Virus record (IMG/VR): IMGVR_UViG_3300008267_000093
Location: 1 to 45,541 of that record
DNA: 45,541 bases
Origin: a virus
Direction: 5' to 3' (one strand)
Under the pieces are notes generated by a model. The model was not told the DNA's origin. It saw only the letters and a program-made list of their open reading frames with translations, and searched no databases. Shown here in pieces: positions 18,601 through 26,113 of this stretch. The position numbers were made by a program, and so were the translations under genes. Position 1 is the first letter of the stretch. Each line of letters starts with the position of its first letter.

Positions 18601-20209
18601 ATGGTAAAATACTAGTACAATTACAACAAGTATTTGGACTAATACAATAATCACATTTATTTTCATCTATAATCCAATCTGGTATTGCATCTAAAACAAT
18701 ACCAATACCAAAAATTATCACACAAATAGTTGCCAAAACTGCATTTAATATTAAAATAATAAGATTTAATAAAGGTACTAATATAGTATTTAATAATAAA
18801 ACAATTGTTAATACTATTGTTAATAAAATACATAAGAAAAAATATAGAGGGTCACCAGATGAATCAACCCTATTATATGGGAAAGGTGTTTTATCACCAG
18901 TACATGCATTAACGTCTTTAACACCAACAAAGTTCCTAACATTTAAACTACTTGCTTGAAATCTAGAAATAAATGAACTTACTGTGTATATTTTGTTCCA
19001 ATAAATTGACCTTAAACTAGTTGGTTTAGTTTTTGAACCAAACTCATAATCAATTTCACTAGTATTACTGGGGTTGTTAGGTATCAAATAATTTGCTCTA
19101 GTTCTATTTTCCAAGTCACCTATTTGATTCAAACCTATTCTGAATCTAACATTAGCTCTAGTTGCAATCCCTATACTTGGGTTATCTGAAGGTACTAGTT
19201 TACCAAATTCATCAGTAACTACATAATCCAAATTCATAGGTATTTGAAACGCCCATGTACCATCATCATCAATTAAATCACCACCATCTATGTCAAACCT
19301 TTCTATATTACCATCAATCGTTTCCCTAATCATATCTACCCTACCAGATGTAGTTATTTGTTCACATAATGTACCCATAACCCTTCTAGGTCTACACCAG
19401 TTACTAACACCGTCCGTATCTGAATCTCCAAAAATTGAACCCATAAAGATAGCGTTAGATTTAATATTTAAATTCAAATCTAAATCTACTCTATTTATAC
19501 CAATTTCACACGATTCAGTATCACCCCAGAATGGTTGTACGTTAACACCAGTATTTAATGATTTTACTTGTACTAAACTATCTATATTTTTACTATATTT
19601 AAATTTATTAGGTGATTCAAAAAATTTTTCTGGTGTTCCAGTAGAAATTAAATCGTATGGTTTTTGTGTTGCCATACCTATATCTGAAATATCAACATCT
19701 GCATGTATTGTATGGTTACCAACTGGTACACCAAATAACATAAAATCACCAGACTTATTAGTTGTAGCTGTGAATTTATAATATTTAGTAAAAATATATT
19801 CTAACTCTGGATTATCCAATATTTCTCTTTTTGTAGGCATAGTACCTATAGGTGTGAAACATGGGTCATTTTTTTCATTGTTTTTTGGTAGTAAATTATA
19901 TCTAATACCATCCATATCTTTATCTGTTACTATTTCATAAGGATATAGACCTTTAATTATCGGATTATCTTTATCTACTTCATCAATAGGTATAAAAACA
20001 CTAACTCTGGCGTTTGGAACACCAAACCCATTATTAACTATAACCCTACCAATAATAACACCGTAATCAGAACAGAAATTTCTATACGCTTCTTCTTGTG
20101 ATATTTTCAAACTAAGAGTTTCAATAAAATCAAACTCTTGGTCTATTTTAACTTTAATGTAATTATCACTCCCATTAGGTGTTGTTCTTATTCTAATAGT
20201 TTTTGACAT
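15626..20209 (-). CDS. Giant virion protein: carboxypeptidase-regulatory-like domain, hydrophobic segment, Cys cluster and SprB-like repeats (1527 aa)
   Basis: A very large protein of the baseplate operon. Residues about 50-180 (GVIIGRVIVNNGFGVPNARV ... GDFMLFGVPVGNHTIHAD) look like a carboxypeptidase-regulatory/transthyretin-type beta domain. Residues 455-506 are almost purely Leu, Ile and Val, long enough for two membrane passes, and are followed at once by a Cys cluster (CDYC, NTCCNC). From about 955 to the end there are three to four Ig-like modules with Gly-rich turns, such as CYGGQTSSTDGIIVTINGG near 1150-1170. These resemble the SprB repeats of Bacteroidota gliding adhesins. It is probably a tail spike, fibre or membrane-engaging protein; the function is inferred. 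The last module ends abruptly, near the stop codon. Confidence 0.6.
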   Translation of the reverse strand: MSKTIRIRTTPNGSDNYIKVKIDQEFDFIETLSLKISQEEAYRNFCSDYGVIIGRVIVNNGFGVPNARVSVFIPIDEVDKDNPIIKGLYPYEIVTDKDMDGIRYNLLPKNNEKNDPCFTPIGTMPTKREILDNPELEYIFTKYYKFTATTNKSGDFMLFGVPVGNHTIHADVDISDIGMATQKPYDLISTGTPEKFFESPNKFKYSKNIDSLVQVKSLNTGVNVQPFWGDTESCEIGINRVDLDLNLNIKSNAIFMGSIFGDSDTDGVSNWCRPRRVMGTLCEQITTSGRVDMIRETIDGNIERFDIDGGDLIDDDGTWAFQIPMNLDYVVTDEFGKLVPSDNPSIGIATRANVRFRIGLNQIGDLENRTRANYLIPNNPSNTSEIDYEFGSKTKPTSLRSIYWNKIYTVSSFISRFQASSLNVRNFVGVKDVNACTGDKTPFPYNRVDSSGDPLYFFLCILLTIVLTIVLLLNTILVPLLNLIILILNAVLATICVIIFGIGIVLDAIPDWIIDENKCDYCISPNTCCNCTSILPYLPCISLECPSTNGNIYAPGCFELPPPHLDLLKDKYNGKKRVFYPGDDDNTLLDVFAGADDCLQAALAEALNVYRFDFYNDWVTGTLYAFLVQFKKKSNSETKFCEYDCEDFKGSDGYSGVDTDNAGDADNSCFTNYLLDSCYDGDPNILGLDGSEDKTFDSGGIKDGVVKNVEVFFKNTKVEDVLYYAASRHNAQHKLFATELTLLGSTNACDWQGVPILYNLLKPTSYKLPQIQIDYEDPNNSSTAINAGMVELNKNVPGLFFSINCLGVTMDYRQCLNVRHSCEYGVNLDDAYVANGVTIRPNYRLDMGDIDNDTGVYFRDVFYSLNKDLTYFNINAPKYTFPSVPYNNYFNIRDQKTYNFDDAVDNGVEYSKFRGYGGKNVFTQPSHSYYFYFGIIPGASALEKLNQRFYGVCNKTITDSLTIKASSVGASVSNPTGSISFEVLFGVAPFDFTVSGPNGFINKGSVLTNNLKTTISNLNVGTYIITVVDKNGNTTKQTVTVASPPKLSASASVSKNASNATVGDGEIRITSIDGGCGNYSYQLFNSKGLSITSGSITVAQIPFEIKNLLSDMDLTGYKLTIKDSCNNSIDINNLKINGPTPLVITETHVDIQCYGGQTSSTDGIIVTINGGKQPFIVTITGPSGYETQAISNNGENIKVTQLFAGLYNIKVEDAFKTVSTIPSILKHLTPKLEATKPSTAVLAKQCDPNQYIVPIDINSGVINNNIYLVYVIGSKETLVVIPYVAGTQHYFNIPSSQLSSTDKMRVYLTNEYFGKDKLKTCVQTIPTWVNINASEMELPNTFLSINDKPENIKQCSRTTVTFNFGISHTDKDILYIKRFPYTLKYKINNGPEKTVTITTPKSLYTFTDNIPLPLVGTDVKVSLTLIDRVGCTTTRDLNIKVPALVLTGVINRQTLIVDKNDPKLNVCTFTVVANGGIGTLTPSKYVIYDVNDKTTINAAGTGAGCPTPSTVSTTITDSVGCSIILNG

Positions 20210-20215
20210 AACTAA

Positions 20216-20584
20216 TTAATCTATTTGAGTCTTGATTTTATTTACTGGGTACATAAATTTATTAGTAACTTCATTATTGGTTTCAGCTAGTAATTCTTCT
20301 TCGTCTTCTATTCTATCTTTAGCTTTTTTCCACTTACCAATTTGTTTAATAAGATTTGAAAAATCTATTTTACTATTTAAAACTAAAGTTTTAAACAAAA
20401 ACCATATAATCACAATATTAATTATTGGTATAAATAACAGACTTATTATAAACCCTATAATTTTTACACTAGTGTGCATTATTTTAACTAATGTAGTTTT
20501 TTCGTCTACGTTATTTAATTGATTAGAGTTAATATTATCTTGATTATTAACTAGATTGTTTTTAGTTTTACAATTGCATCCCAT
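20216..20584 (-). CDS. Small membrane protein with MGCNC N-terminus (122 aa)
   Basis: Not recognised by family. The N-terminus is MGCNCKTKNN, followed by an Asn-rich linker. One or two membrane segments span about residues 38-72 (IIGFIISLLFIPIINIVIIW at their core). The rest is a charged, probably helical tail (KWKKAKDRIEDEEELLAE). It lies between the gp6-like gene and the 1527-aa protein, six bases before the latter, and a 13-bp hairpin precedes it. The early Cys is not behind a normal signal peptide, so it is not a typical lipoprotein. It could be a virion membrane adaptor or a partner of the hydrophobic segment of the 1527-aa protein; both ideas are guesses. Confidence 0.55.
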   Translation of the reverse strand: MGCNCKTKNNLVNNQDNINSNQLNNVDEKTTLVKIMHTSVKIIGFIISLLFIPIINIVIIWFLFKTLVLNSKIDFSNLIKQIGKWKKAKDRIEDEEELLAETNNEVTNKFMYPVNKIKTQID

Positions 20585-20612
20585 TTTTTTTATTTTTTTT
20601 TAAAACATATTA

Positions 20613-20644
20613 TATATTGTAAAAATACCTTTTTTTACAATATA
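20613..20644 (-). other. 13-bp AU-rich hairpin upstream of the 122-aa gene
   Basis: Perfect inverted repeat: TATATTGTAAAAA (20613-20625) pairs with 20632-20644 across a six-base loop that reads AAGGTA on the minus strand. It lies in the 68-base gap between the gp6-like gene and the 122-aa gene. The stem is AU-rich and no run of Us follows directly, so it is a poor terminator. It could act in mRNA processing, stability or translation control. Confidence 0.5.
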
Positions 20645-20652
20645 AGTAAACA

Positions 20653-22464
20653 CTATTTTACCCTAACTCGAATATCAGTTGTATATTTAATTTCAAACAT
20701 GCTTGAAGGTTCTCCATACAATGTATAATCAGAACTAATATCAATTAATTTAGTTTGTTCATCTACATAACTTTGAGAAATTTCATTTAAACTATATTTA
20801 TTTTCACCAACTTTATTATAAACAAAAATGTTTACAAGATTAGTAACACCACCAATATTATTTATAACCTCAACTAATGGTGATAAATATATATTATCAC
20901 CCATATCAAATTTGTTAATATCCATATAATCTTTTGTTTTGGATATTATTTCTGAAATTATTTGTGATTGAGGGACATTTTTATCAATCATTACATCAAA
21001 ATCTATGGCTATGTTTATTATCCTACCATCTGTAACTTGAACATAATCATTTAACATTCTAAAATCAGCTAAATATGTTGATATATTCTCTTTCAAAACA
21101 CTTGTAGATTCATTTGTTAGTTTTCCATTAGCATCTAATGATAAAACATAAATTTTAATTTTATTTTGTTCTTCATAAATTCCATTTCTAAAAGGTGTAC
21201 CAAACTCGCCTGGCATTTGAGAAACTCTGTTTTGATAATCTTTTATTGTTACAGCTCTGTTTTGAGATGCGAAATTATATTTAACCATATATCTTATTTC
21301 TTCATTTGTAGGTGATTCTTTACCACCTATTGCTGGTAAAAGATTAATAACTTTTAATGAATTTTTAACACTTTGGTTTATATCTGCTCTACTACCGTTT
21401 ATTGTAATATCTAGAATACCCAACCCATTAATTGTGTTAGGACCAATATTAGTATCAGCACCACCACCAACTCTATATTTAACAAACATAGTACTATTAG
21501 CTGTGTGTGTTTGACCTAAAGACATATTATTTATAAAATTACCTATTTGATTAACCAATATTGGTTCAACATTGAAATCGCATAAACTACTAACGTCTTG
21601 TGACCCACCACCAAATATTATTTTGGTAAAACCTAAATCTGTAAATTCTCTAATAAAACGTTTGTTAGTCGTAATCCATTTACCTGGTGTGACTTTAGTA
21701 GAGTCGGTAACTTTATTTGTATCTTGGATGAAAACTTTATCTTCAGATAGTGAACTCATTTCATACCATCTAATATTTTTATCTAAAAATTGAGCATTGC
21801 TTGGTTGACCATTTAGGTTTGTTCCTGGTAGTGTTATTATTGATTCAATTGATAATACATTATCATCTGGTAGTACAATCTCTAAAAATGGTATAACATC
21901 TTGTGTTGTTAAAACTCTTTTAAAAATTTTAGTGAATCCATTAACAACTAATTCTCGTTTTGTTAACGTATAACTAATCGTTGTACCATTTGCATTTTTA
22001 TTAGGTATAACTTTTCTATTAGGTATACCGTTTTTGTTAAATGGATTTGAAAAATCGCTATCATAAATTAATTCAAAGACTTTACCAGCACCATTAAACT
22101 GAGAACCAGCTCTTAAAAATGGTGCATATGATACATCAAAAGTATCACCAAATGTTGGTACTGTAACACTAATGTCCACGATTGTTGCACTTGCACGTTT
22201 GCCTGGTATATTTAATCCAAATGTTCTAGCTAACGATAACAATGAATGACGCTCATTTGCGTAATCAATTTGCGTTTCAGCAAACATTCTATCAGTGTTA
22301 TGTGATAACATATCACCAACAGCAGCGTTTAATTCTAATAACATCATACCAACAGATGCATCATTAAAGTCGTTAAATATATCTGGGTAGTATTGTCTTA
22401 CATAATTAACTAAGTCAGTTCTAATATCGACAAAGTTCCTAGAGTCATAATTTACATTTGGCAT
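20653..22464 (-). CDS. Baseplate wedge protein, T4 gp6 / P2 gpJ (baseplate J) family (603 aa)
   Basis: Homologue of the baseplate J family; T4 gp6 builds the ring that holds the six wedges together and controls sheath contraction. The N-terminus has NVNYDSRNFVDIRTDLVNYV and SVGMMLLELNAAVGDML, the typical opening of gp6/J proteins, followed by a 'Y...RHSLLSLARTFG' segment. The C-terminal half has the conserved NEEIRYMVKYNFASQNRAVT and KDYQNRVSQMPGEFG, where the family carries 'RAVT..DY...'. The length is near T4 gp6 (about 660 aa). It begins four bases after the gp25-like gene, the usual W-J order, and ends in TAG. Membership in the family is secure. Confidence 0.9.
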   Translation of the reverse strand: MPNVNYDSRNFVDIRTDLVNYVRQYYPDIFNDFNDASVGMMLLELNAAVGDMLSHNTDRMFAETQIDYANERHSLLSLARTFGLNIPGKRASATIVDISVTVPTFGDTFDVSYAPFLRAGSQFNGAGKVFELIYDSDFSNPFNKNGIPNRKVIPNKNANGTTISYTLTKRELVVNGFTKIFKRVLTTQDVIPFLEIVLPDDNVLSIESIITLPGTNLNGQPSNAQFLDKNIRWYEMSSLSEDKVFIQDTNKVTDSTKVTPGKWITTNKRFIREFTDLGFTKIIFGGGSQDVSSLCDFNVEPILVNQIGNFINNMSLGQTHTANSTMFVKYRVGGGADTNIGPNTINGLGILDITINGSRADINQSVKNSLKVINLLPAIGGKESPTNEEIRYMVKYNFASQNRAVTIKDYQNRVSQMPGEFGTPFRNGIYEEQNKIKIYVLSLDANGKLTNESTSVLKENISTYLADFRMLNDYVQVTDGRIINIAIDFDVMIDKNVPQSQIISEIISKTKDYMDINKFDMGDNIYLSPLVEVINNIGGVTNLVNIFVYNKVGENKYSLNEISQSYVDEQTKLIDISSDYTLYGEPSSMFEIKYTTDIRVRVK

Positions 22465-22468
22465 ATAG

Positions 22469-22852
22469 TTATATTTTAATTTTTATTATTTCTTGTGTTT
22501 CAAATATACCTTCAGTTATTATATATTCGATAGTAATAATAGCAGCATAATCACTATCATCTACTGGTGCTATTTCTAATTGTTTAAATGATAAGTTAGG
22601 TAAGAACTTTTTAATTACGGTTTTAATTTCATCTAAAACACTAGCATAAGTAATTTCATCATTTGGTTCAAAAATAAACTTTATCAAATTAGTACCGAAG
22701 TCTGGGTTATATAAACGTTGACCTTTTTGAGTGAAAATAAGATGTAATAAATCAGATTTAATCGCTTGATTTGGGTCACTATTTAACTCAAGTAAAAACC
22801 CATTTTTACTATCGGAAAATGGATACTTAATGTTTATATATTTAGTAGGCAT
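22469..22852 (-). CDS. Baseplate wedge protein, GPW/gp25 family (127 aa)
   Basis: Homologue of T4 gp25/P2 gpW, a small wedge protein that pairs with gp6 and links the baseplate to the sheath. Family signs are PFSDSKNGFLLELNSDPNQA, then AIKSDLLHLIFTQKGQRLYN, then PDFGTNLIKFIFEP ('GeR.m.p.fG..l...lFep'), and a C-terminal strand pair ending TQEIIKIKI. I chose ATG 22852 because the longer reading frame begins with TTG at 22897 and adds a 15-residue non-conserved leader; 127 aa matches the family length (T4 gp25 is 132 aa). It is the first gene of the late operon, downstream of the terminator after nrdA, with a TATAAATA box 20 bases before the ATG. Confidence 0.93.
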   Translation of the reverse strand: MPTKYINIKYPFSDSKNGFLLELNSDPNQAIKSDLLHLIFTQKGQRLYNPDFGTNLIKFIFEPNDEITYASVLDEIKTVIKKFLPNLSFKQLEIAPVDDSDYAAIITIEYIITEGIFETQEIIKIKI

Positions 22853-22872
22853 ATTAATACTTTTTATTTTAT

Positions 22873-22880
22873 TATTTATA
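22873..22880 (-). promoter_or_regulatory. Candidate T4-type late promoter (TATAAATA) upstream of gp25
   Basis: The minus strand reads TATAAATA at 22880-22873, identical to the T4 late -10 consensus. It stands 20 bases before the chosen gp25 start and just after the terminator that ends the nrdA transcript, where a late promoter is expected. In such AT-rich DNA an 8-base match can occur by chance, so position is the main support. No gp55-like sigma factor is in this window. Confidence 0.4.
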
Positions 22881-22927
22881 GATAAATATAATAACAAAAA
22901 ATTTTTATAAGTAAATACGGTAAAATA

Positions 22928-22954
22928 AAAAAGGGAGCTAATTGCCCCCTTTTT
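22928..22954 (-). terminator. Intrinsic terminator after nrdA
   Basis: On the minus strand the RNA forms an 11-bp stem: AAAAAGGGGGC (22954-22944) pairs with GCUCCCUUUUU (22938-22928), with one G-U pair and a five-base loop. The 3' arm runs into a U-rich stretch (UUUUUUAUUUUACC). It lies 16 bases past the nrdA stop and before the gp25 start, so it separates the replication/nucleotide block from the late baseplate operon. The G-U pair appears only on the minus strand; the plus-strand version has an A-C mismatch, which supports minus-strand use. Confidence 0.85.
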
Positions 22955-22969
22955 ATTTTTTTTCGTATT

Positions 22970-25123
22970 TTACGCATTACAACCAAAACATTCAAACTGA
23001 CTGTCTTTAGGTTTTTCGGTTTGTACAATCTGATTTGACGCTAACTTAGAATTGGCCTCTAATTTTGATTTAGTTCTAGTGTAATATACACCAGTTTTTA
23101 ACCCACCTTTCCAAGCATACATAAGTGCACTAGCAATCTTAGCATATTTAGCATCAGAGTGATATAAATTTAAAGACTGTGATTGGTCAACAAATTTATT
23201 TCTGATTATTGCTAAATCTAATAATACTCTTTGAGGTATCTCCCAAACATCTTTATAACGATATCTTATATCTTCTGGGATTTCAACAATGTTTTGAACA
23301 CTCCCTTTATTTTTAATTATTTTATCAATCATATTTGAATCCCATAATTTTTCATCAATTAATTCATTCACTAAATATTTGTTGATAACCAAAAATTCAC
23401 CTTGACCTACACGTCTAGTAAATAAATTAGACGTAGGTGGTTCGAATGATTCAAACACACTTAATAAAATAGCTGAAGAAGCAGTTGGCATAAATCCTAA
23501 ACCTAAACTATTTATCATCGGAATAGGTTGACCTTCTGGTAACGGTGACCATCCCTCAACATATGTTTCACCTTTTGAGTATGGACTACCTTCCCATGAT
23601 GGGTAATTTTCACCTTTTTCAATTGCCAAATTCATAGATTCATAAACAAATGATTTATACATTGTTTCTGTAATATCTTTATTCCATTGTTTAGCTTCTT
23701 CACTTTCATATGATATTTTTCTTTTTGCAAAGAAATCAGCCATACCAGCAACACCAATAGCTAACGCCCTTTGGTCTTCACCAGCAGCTTTACTCCAATC
23801 ATCAGACCATTTATTTTTGTCGATAACTTTATTTAAAGCTTTAACCAAAATTCTAGTTGTTCTAGCAATTGATTCTAATGAATCTTGTTCAGCTAAGTTA
23901 ATAGATGCTAAAGTACATTGTGGTGTGTAACTAGGTTTAGAAGCTTGAAAAATCTCGATACATAAATTAGATTGTTTGATAATCCCTATATTTCTTTGCA
24001 TATTACGTTTATTAGCGTTATCTTTAAACATAACATAAGGTTTACCACTTTCTACTTGTGATTTAATCAGTGAATCGAAAATATCTTTAGGATTAACTTT
24101 TTTACCTAATCCTAATTCAACAGCTTTATAATATTCTGCTTCAAAGTCTTCACCTTGTAATTCATAAAGTGGTGTTAACCCAGATTTTTTAATATCATTT
24201 GGACAGAACAAATACCAATCTTCATTATTTTGTAATTTTTCCATGAATAAATCATTAATAATTACAGATGTGAATAAATCTCTTGTTCTTAATTGTTCAT
24301 CTCCAATAGGTAGTGTTAAATCTAAAAAATCAAATATATCTCTATGCCATACTGATAAGTATAACGCACAACTTCCAGAACGAGAACCTTGTTTATAAAA
24401 CCTCATTTTAGATTGTACCATATCTGCTAACCTAACAACACCACCAGCATTACCTTTAAACGATTCTACTATGCTATCTTTACTTCTAAGAGGGTCAATT
24501 AATAATCCGATACCAGAACCTTCTTTTGATGCTGAAGCTATCTTAGTTAACGTATTTTCAATACCTTCAAATGAATCATCTTCTAAATGTGTTAAATTAC
24601 AAGAAATCATACCATTTCTTTCTGGTACACCAGCATTTGTATATGTTGGTGTTGCAAAGTTTGCTTTTTTAGAAGTTATTTCGTTCATTAACTCTAAATA
24701 ATCATCGTAATTGTCATCGTGTAAATACCCAGCAACACGATTATACATACATGATGGTAATTCAATTGGTATCTTATTTTCATCTTTAATTGAGTACTTA
24801 GTTAAGAAAGTAGTTGCAGCGAAAAAATCATAAGTTAAATCAACCGCTTGTAATTCTTTACCAATTAATTTAGATTGTCTAGATAATAAAATTCTACCAC
24901 CTAATAAAGAATAATCAGAATGTTGAATGATTTTATCAGCAGCTTTAAAAGCTATAATCTCGTCAATCTCAGTTGTTGTAATGTTATCATTTATCAAAGG
25001 AATTACCTCTTGGAATAAAATATCTGAATCAACTTTTAACCCTTTAGCTTGTGTTTTGATTCTATTCAAAATTTTATTTGGCGTAAACGCTTGTGATGTT
25101 TTATCTCTTTTAATTATTCTCAT
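22970..25123 (-). CDS. nrdA: Class Ia ribonucleoside-diphosphate reductase, large subunit
   Basis: Catalytic subunit that reduces NDPs to dNDPs for phage DNA synthesis. An N-terminal ATP-cone covers about residues 1-90 (IIKRDKTSQAFTPNKI), so dATP/ATP control of activity is possible. The active site is complete: Cys175 (MISCNLTHL), the N386-x-C388-x-E390 catalytic triad (NLCIEI) and Cys403 (TPQCTLASINL). The radical-transfer pair is in YYTRTKS, and the C-terminal redox pair is in ECFGCNA (C-x2-C rather than the C-x4-C of the E. coli enzyme). Length 717 aa against 761 in E. coli. It follows nrdB by 11 bases and is the last gene before a strong terminator. Confidence 0.97.
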   Translation of the reverse strand: MRIIKRDKTSQAFTPNKILNRIKTQAKGLKVDSDILFQEVIPLINDNITTTEIDEIIAFKAADKIIQHSDYSLLGGRILLSRQSKLIGKELQAVDLTYDFFAATTFLTKYSIKDENKIPIELPSCMYNRVAGYLHDDNYDDYLELMNEITSKKANFATPTYTNAGVPERNGMISCNLTHLEDDSFEGIENTLTKIASASKEGSGIGLLIDPLRSKDSIVESFKGNAGGVVRLADMVQSKMRFYKQGSRSGSCALYLSVWHRDIFDFLDLTLPIGDEQLRTRDLFTSVIINDLFMEKLQNNEDWYLFCPNDIKKSGLTPLYELQGEDFEAEYYKAVELGLGKKVNPKDIFDSLIKSQVESGKPYVMFKDNANKRNMQRNIGIIKQSNLCIEIFQASKPSYTPQCTLASINLAEQDSLESIARTTRILVKALNKVIDKNKWSDDWSKAAGEDQRALAIGVAGMADFFAKRKISYESEEAKQWNKDITETMYKSFVYESMNLAIEKGENYPSWEGSPYSKGETYVEGWSPLPEGQPIPMINSLGLGFMPTASSAILLSVFESFEPPTSNLFTRRVGQGEFLVINKYLVNELIDEKLWDSNMIDKIIKNKGSVQNIVEIPEDIRYRYKDVWEIPQRVLLDLAIIRNKFVDQSQSLNLYHSDAKYAKIASALMYAWKGGLKTGVYYTRTKSKLEANSKLASNQIVQTEKPKDSQFECFGCNA

Positions 25124-25134
25124 ATTATTTTTAT

Positions 25135-26091
25135 TTAAAAATCTTCGTTAAACATTCCATCTATTGTTGTTGGTATCTCAACTCTAGTATATTCACCCTC
25201 TCTTTTTTCAAAAAAGTTATTTTTAGATGATAACCCAATTCTGGACATATATTCTAAGGGGTTTCTTACTTTAAATTCAGTTTCACAACCAAAATCATTT
25301 AAAACTATATCTGTTACATATTGTACATATTTAACCATATCTTGTTTTGTGAGACCTTGTAATCCATCTGGCATACTTTCTTCTACAAAAGTTTTTTCAG
25401 CTTCGTAACAGCTTAAAATAATCTTTCTAAGCTCTTCTTTTGATAACTTATATTCATCTTTTAAATAATTTTTATATAAGTTCAAAGCAAACTCATAATG
25501 AAAAGTCTCATCACGTAAAATCAATTCATTCATTGCGGCAAGGCCTGGCATTTTGTTTCTACTTCTATACCAGAATACCCCAGAAAAAACACTTGCAAAA
25601 GATATTCCTTCAACACATGCAAAAGCTATAAGTCTATGACCAAATGATGGGTGACCAATCCAATTTTCAGCCCATGATGCTTTTTTAGCTACAGCTGGGT
25701 TACTTTCCATTGAATTAAATAATTGTTCTCTCTCATTTAAATTCTTAATATAAGTTTCAATCAATAAAGAATAGCCATTAGCATGTACTTGTTCAATAAA
25801 TGCTTGGTGACCGTAGAAATATTGAGCTTCCAAGATTTCAACTTCATTTAAAAAATTTGTTGCTAGATTATCAATTACTAATCCATCTGAAATTGCGAAA
25901 AAAGCCAAAATATTTTTTAAATATACCTTTTCTTCTTCCTTTAATTCATCAAATCTATCTTTAGATAAATCTGGTTCTTCAGCTACCCATGTTTGTGCTT
26001 CAGCTTTTTTGTACATTTCCCATAAATCATTATGAATTATCGGGAAGATTGAATACCTTTTCTTTAATGTTTTGTCTTTTAAATACATCAA
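25135..26091 (-). CDS. nrdB: Class Ia ribonucleotide reductase, small (radical) subunit
   Basis: Holds the di-iron centre and tyrosyl radical that start each NrdA turnover. All ligands are visible: Asp69 (FFAISDGLV), Glu100 and His103 (EQVH), Glu161 (ACVEGIS), Glu195 and His198 (DETFH). The radical Tyr107 sits four residues after His103 (EQVHANGYS), as in E. coli Tyr122. The C-terminal tail ends FNEDF, which should bind NrdA. At 318 aa it is shorter than E. coli NrdB (376) and closer to compact/eukaryote-like forms. Two adjacent Met codons begin the frame. It lies 22 bases after the helicase gene with an A-rich leader and no Shine-Dalgarno site. Confidence 0.97.
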   Translation of the reverse strand: MMYLKDKTLKKRYSIFPIIHNDLWEMYKKAEAQTWVAEEPDLSKDRFDELKEEEKVYLKNILAFFAISDGLVIDNLATNFLNEVEILEAQYFYGHQAFIEQVHANGYSLLIETYIKNLNEREQLFNSMESNPAVAKKASWAENWIGHPSFGHRLIAFACVEGISFASVFSGVFWYRSRNKMPGLAAMNELILRDETFHYEFALNLYKNYLKDEYKLSKEELRKIILSCYEAEKTFVEESMPDGLQGLTKQDMVKYVQYVTDIVLNDFGCETEFKVRNPLEYMSRIGLSSKNNFFEKREGEYTRVEIPTTIDGMFNEDF

Positions 26092-26113
26092 TTTTAATTT
26101 TTTTTTGTTGTTA

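Noticed and set aside
19290-19781. Plus-strand reading frame of 163 codons
   Set aside because: Fully antisense to the N-terminal domain of the 1527-aa gene, with a Ser/Leu/Ile-rich product typical of antisense frames in AT-rich DNA.
22853-22897. Longer gp25 frame starting at TTG 22897
   Set aside because: The added 15 residues are not part of the GPW/gp25 family, the start codon is TTG, and the candidate late promoter would lie inside the gene.
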